Positions 6,274 to 6,682 of a DNA stretch of 6,682 nucleotides are shown here, in pieces. Position numbers and translations under genes: made by a program. Under the pieces are notes generated by a model, which made no database searches, was not told the DNA's origin, and saw only the letters and a program-made list of their open reading frames with translations. The stretch is from Zwartia sp. (GTDB taxonomy: Bacteria > Pseudomonadota > Gammaproteobacteria > Burkholderiales > Burkholderiaceae_B): assembly GCA_030653405.1 (NCBI GenBank), contig JAURZO010000083.1, positions 1 to 6,682 on the forward strand, read 5' to 3'. Every line of letters begins with the position of its first letter. The stretch's first letter is position 1.

Positions 6274-6430
6274 TTGATTCAAGCCGCTCGCTTGTTTCAG
6301 CACTAGATTGGCGTTTTAGAGCCATTGCGTTTGTTCGTGTGGTCAGCATGCTTCGGCCGCTGAGCACGAAGCCAGTTAGTCCTCAATGTCTGTTGTTGTA
6401 GTACACGGGGTGTTCAGTATTTTTTGTAAT
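6274..6430. other. Gene-free stretch after the operon
   Basis: No credible gene is seen. The stretch holds overlapping weak inverted repeats: GCTTCG (6350-6355) with CGAAGC (6367-6372), and TCAGC (6343-6347) with GCTGA (6359-6363). Neither is followed by a T-run. The first good terminator for operon read-through is therefore the one after the tRNA remnant, at about 6480. Confidence 0.5.
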
Positions 6431-6450
6431 GAGCCCAGGTCGGGGAGCCA
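6431..6450 (+). pseudogene. Second tRNA-Asn 3' remnant (attachment-site scar)
   Basis: GAGCCCAGGTCGGGGAGCCA reads as the end of tRNA-Asn: last T-loop bases, 3' T-stem CCAGG, acceptor strand TCGGGGA, G discriminator and CCA. The bases just before (TTTTTTGTAAT) are not tRNA-like, so only the last 20 bases survive. It repeats the first remnant directly: 24 of 29 bases agree between 1064-1092 and 6431-6459, including an uninterrupted GAGCCAAAATT. This T-loop-to-CCA extent is typical of P4-type integrase sites. Confidence 0.7.
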
Positions 6451-6479
6451 AAATTTTAAGTCCGTTTTAGACAGATTGC

Positions 6480-6506
6480 CCAACCCACAAGGTTGGACTT
6501 TTTTTT
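6480..6506 (+). terminator. Intrinsic terminator after the second tRNA remnant
   Basis: CCAACC (6480-6485), loop CACAA and GGTTGG (6491-6496) form a 6-bp stem followed by AC and eight T's (6499-6506). An outer pairing, AAGTCC (6458-6463) with GGACTT (6495-6500), is an alternative fold. It is probably the original tRNA-Asn terminator and would now also stop transcripts leaving the transporter operon. Confidence 0.75.
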
Positions 6507-6542
6507 GTGGTGCGACCCTAATGGAGCGCGTGCCATTGAATC

Positions 6543-6682
6543 GTAAGCGTCCAGCGAACACATCTTGTCATTGGGCCTTACTATGCGGTCGTGGGTGCCG
6601 ACTTCCAGCGGTGTGGCAATAACTCTTCGATCTGACTGGCTTTCTGTGTTGGTAGTCGAGTCAGAACGTCCTTGATATAGGC
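6543..6682 (-). mobile_element. IS66-family insertion sequence, transposase-3'-side end (partial)
   Basis: The element end begins with GTAAGCG at 6543. IS66-family terminal repeats characteristically start GTAA, and a TnpC-like C-terminus ends 38 bp inside it on the minus strand, the expected distance. The adjacent outside octamer ATTGAATC (6535-6542) would be the 8-bp target duplication. The other copy and the other element end lie beyond the window. Confidence 0.7.
6581..6682 (-). CDS. IS66-family TnpC-type transposase, C-terminal end (partial)
   Basis: Reading leftward from the window edge to a TAG at 6581-6583 gives 34 residues: a short helix YIKDVLTRLPTQ followed by SQIEELLPHRWK. The pattern 'Y--DVL-RLP-----I-ELLPHRW' is the characteristic C-terminal tail of IS66 TnpC transposases, which lies after the DDE catalytic domain. 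The catalytic part is outside the window, so whether the copy is intact cannot be judged. The gene opposes the transporter operon. Confidence 0.75.
   Translation of the reverse strand, partial: AYIKDVLTRLPTQKASQIEELLPHRWKSAPTTA

Noticed and set aside
6071..6367. Minus-strand ORF of 98 codons over the EEP gene end
   Set aside because: It lies mostly antisense to a gene with all catalytic motifs intact; no recognisable family and no ribosome binding site.
6343..6372. Hairpins after the EEP gene as the operon terminator
   Set aside because: The arms are only 5-6 bp with long loops and no following T-run.
6386..6622. Small plus-strand ORF crossing the second tRNA remnant, terminator and IS end
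   Set aside because: It runs through a tRNA scar, an intrinsic terminator and into the end of an IS on the opposite strand, so it cannot be a conserved gene.

Overview
The window looks like a tRNA-Asn integration hotspot in a moderate-GC Proteobacterium, most likely a betaproteobacterium (Alcaligenaceae/Burkholderiales-like). That assignment is inferred from protein character and from the tRNA-Asn 3' sequence; no rRNA or marker gene is present to confirm it.

Left part (1 to about 1083). AT-rich accessory DNA holds the last 50 codons of an unrecognised gene (3-155). It is followed by a two-gene toxin-antitoxin operon: an AbrB/SpoVT-like antitoxin (356-655) overlapping a RelE/ParE-like toxin (627-944). 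Upstream of the antitoxin lies a dense set of inverted GCATGA/TCATGC motifs and 8-bp tandem repeats, a good candidate for an autoregulatory operator. This part ends in a 43-nt truncated 3' half of tRNA-Asn (1041-1083), running from the GTT anticodon to CCA with mutations in the T-loop. It is read here as an old attachment-site scar, that is, the edge of a genomic island. A bidirectional intrinsic terminator follows (1115-1145).

Centre (1226-6273). A five-gene, plus-strand operon of roughly balanced GC encodes a complete carbohydrate-uptake-type ABC importer of the sn-glycerol-3-phosphate (Ugp) kind: ATPase (1290-2309), periplasmic binding protein (2341-3621) and two permeases (3690-4565, 4562-5422). 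It ends with a cytoplasmic endonuclease/exonuclease/phosphatase (EEP) superfamily phosphodiesterase (5419-6273). The last three genes are joined by ATGA stop-start overlaps. A 13-bp-stem hairpin sits between the binding-protein and first permease genes. The likely logic is import of a phosphorylated or glycerophosphodiester compound followed by internal hydrolysis, with the EEP enzyme where UgpQ, a GDPD-family enzyme, sits in the classical ugp operon. The gene order (C-B-A-E-EEP) also differs from E. coli (B-A-E-C-Q).

Right part (6274-6682). No gene is seen until a second, shorter tRNA-Asn 3' remnant (6431-6450), which is a direct repeat of the first one, including the flanking AAAATT. A second intrinsic terminator follows, then the end of an IS66-family insertion sequence (from 6543), with the minus-strand C-terminus of its TnpC-type transposase running off the window. 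The transporter operon is therefore bracketed by two tRNA-Asn 3' repeats, which suggests tandem or successive integration events. No integrase is visible in the window.
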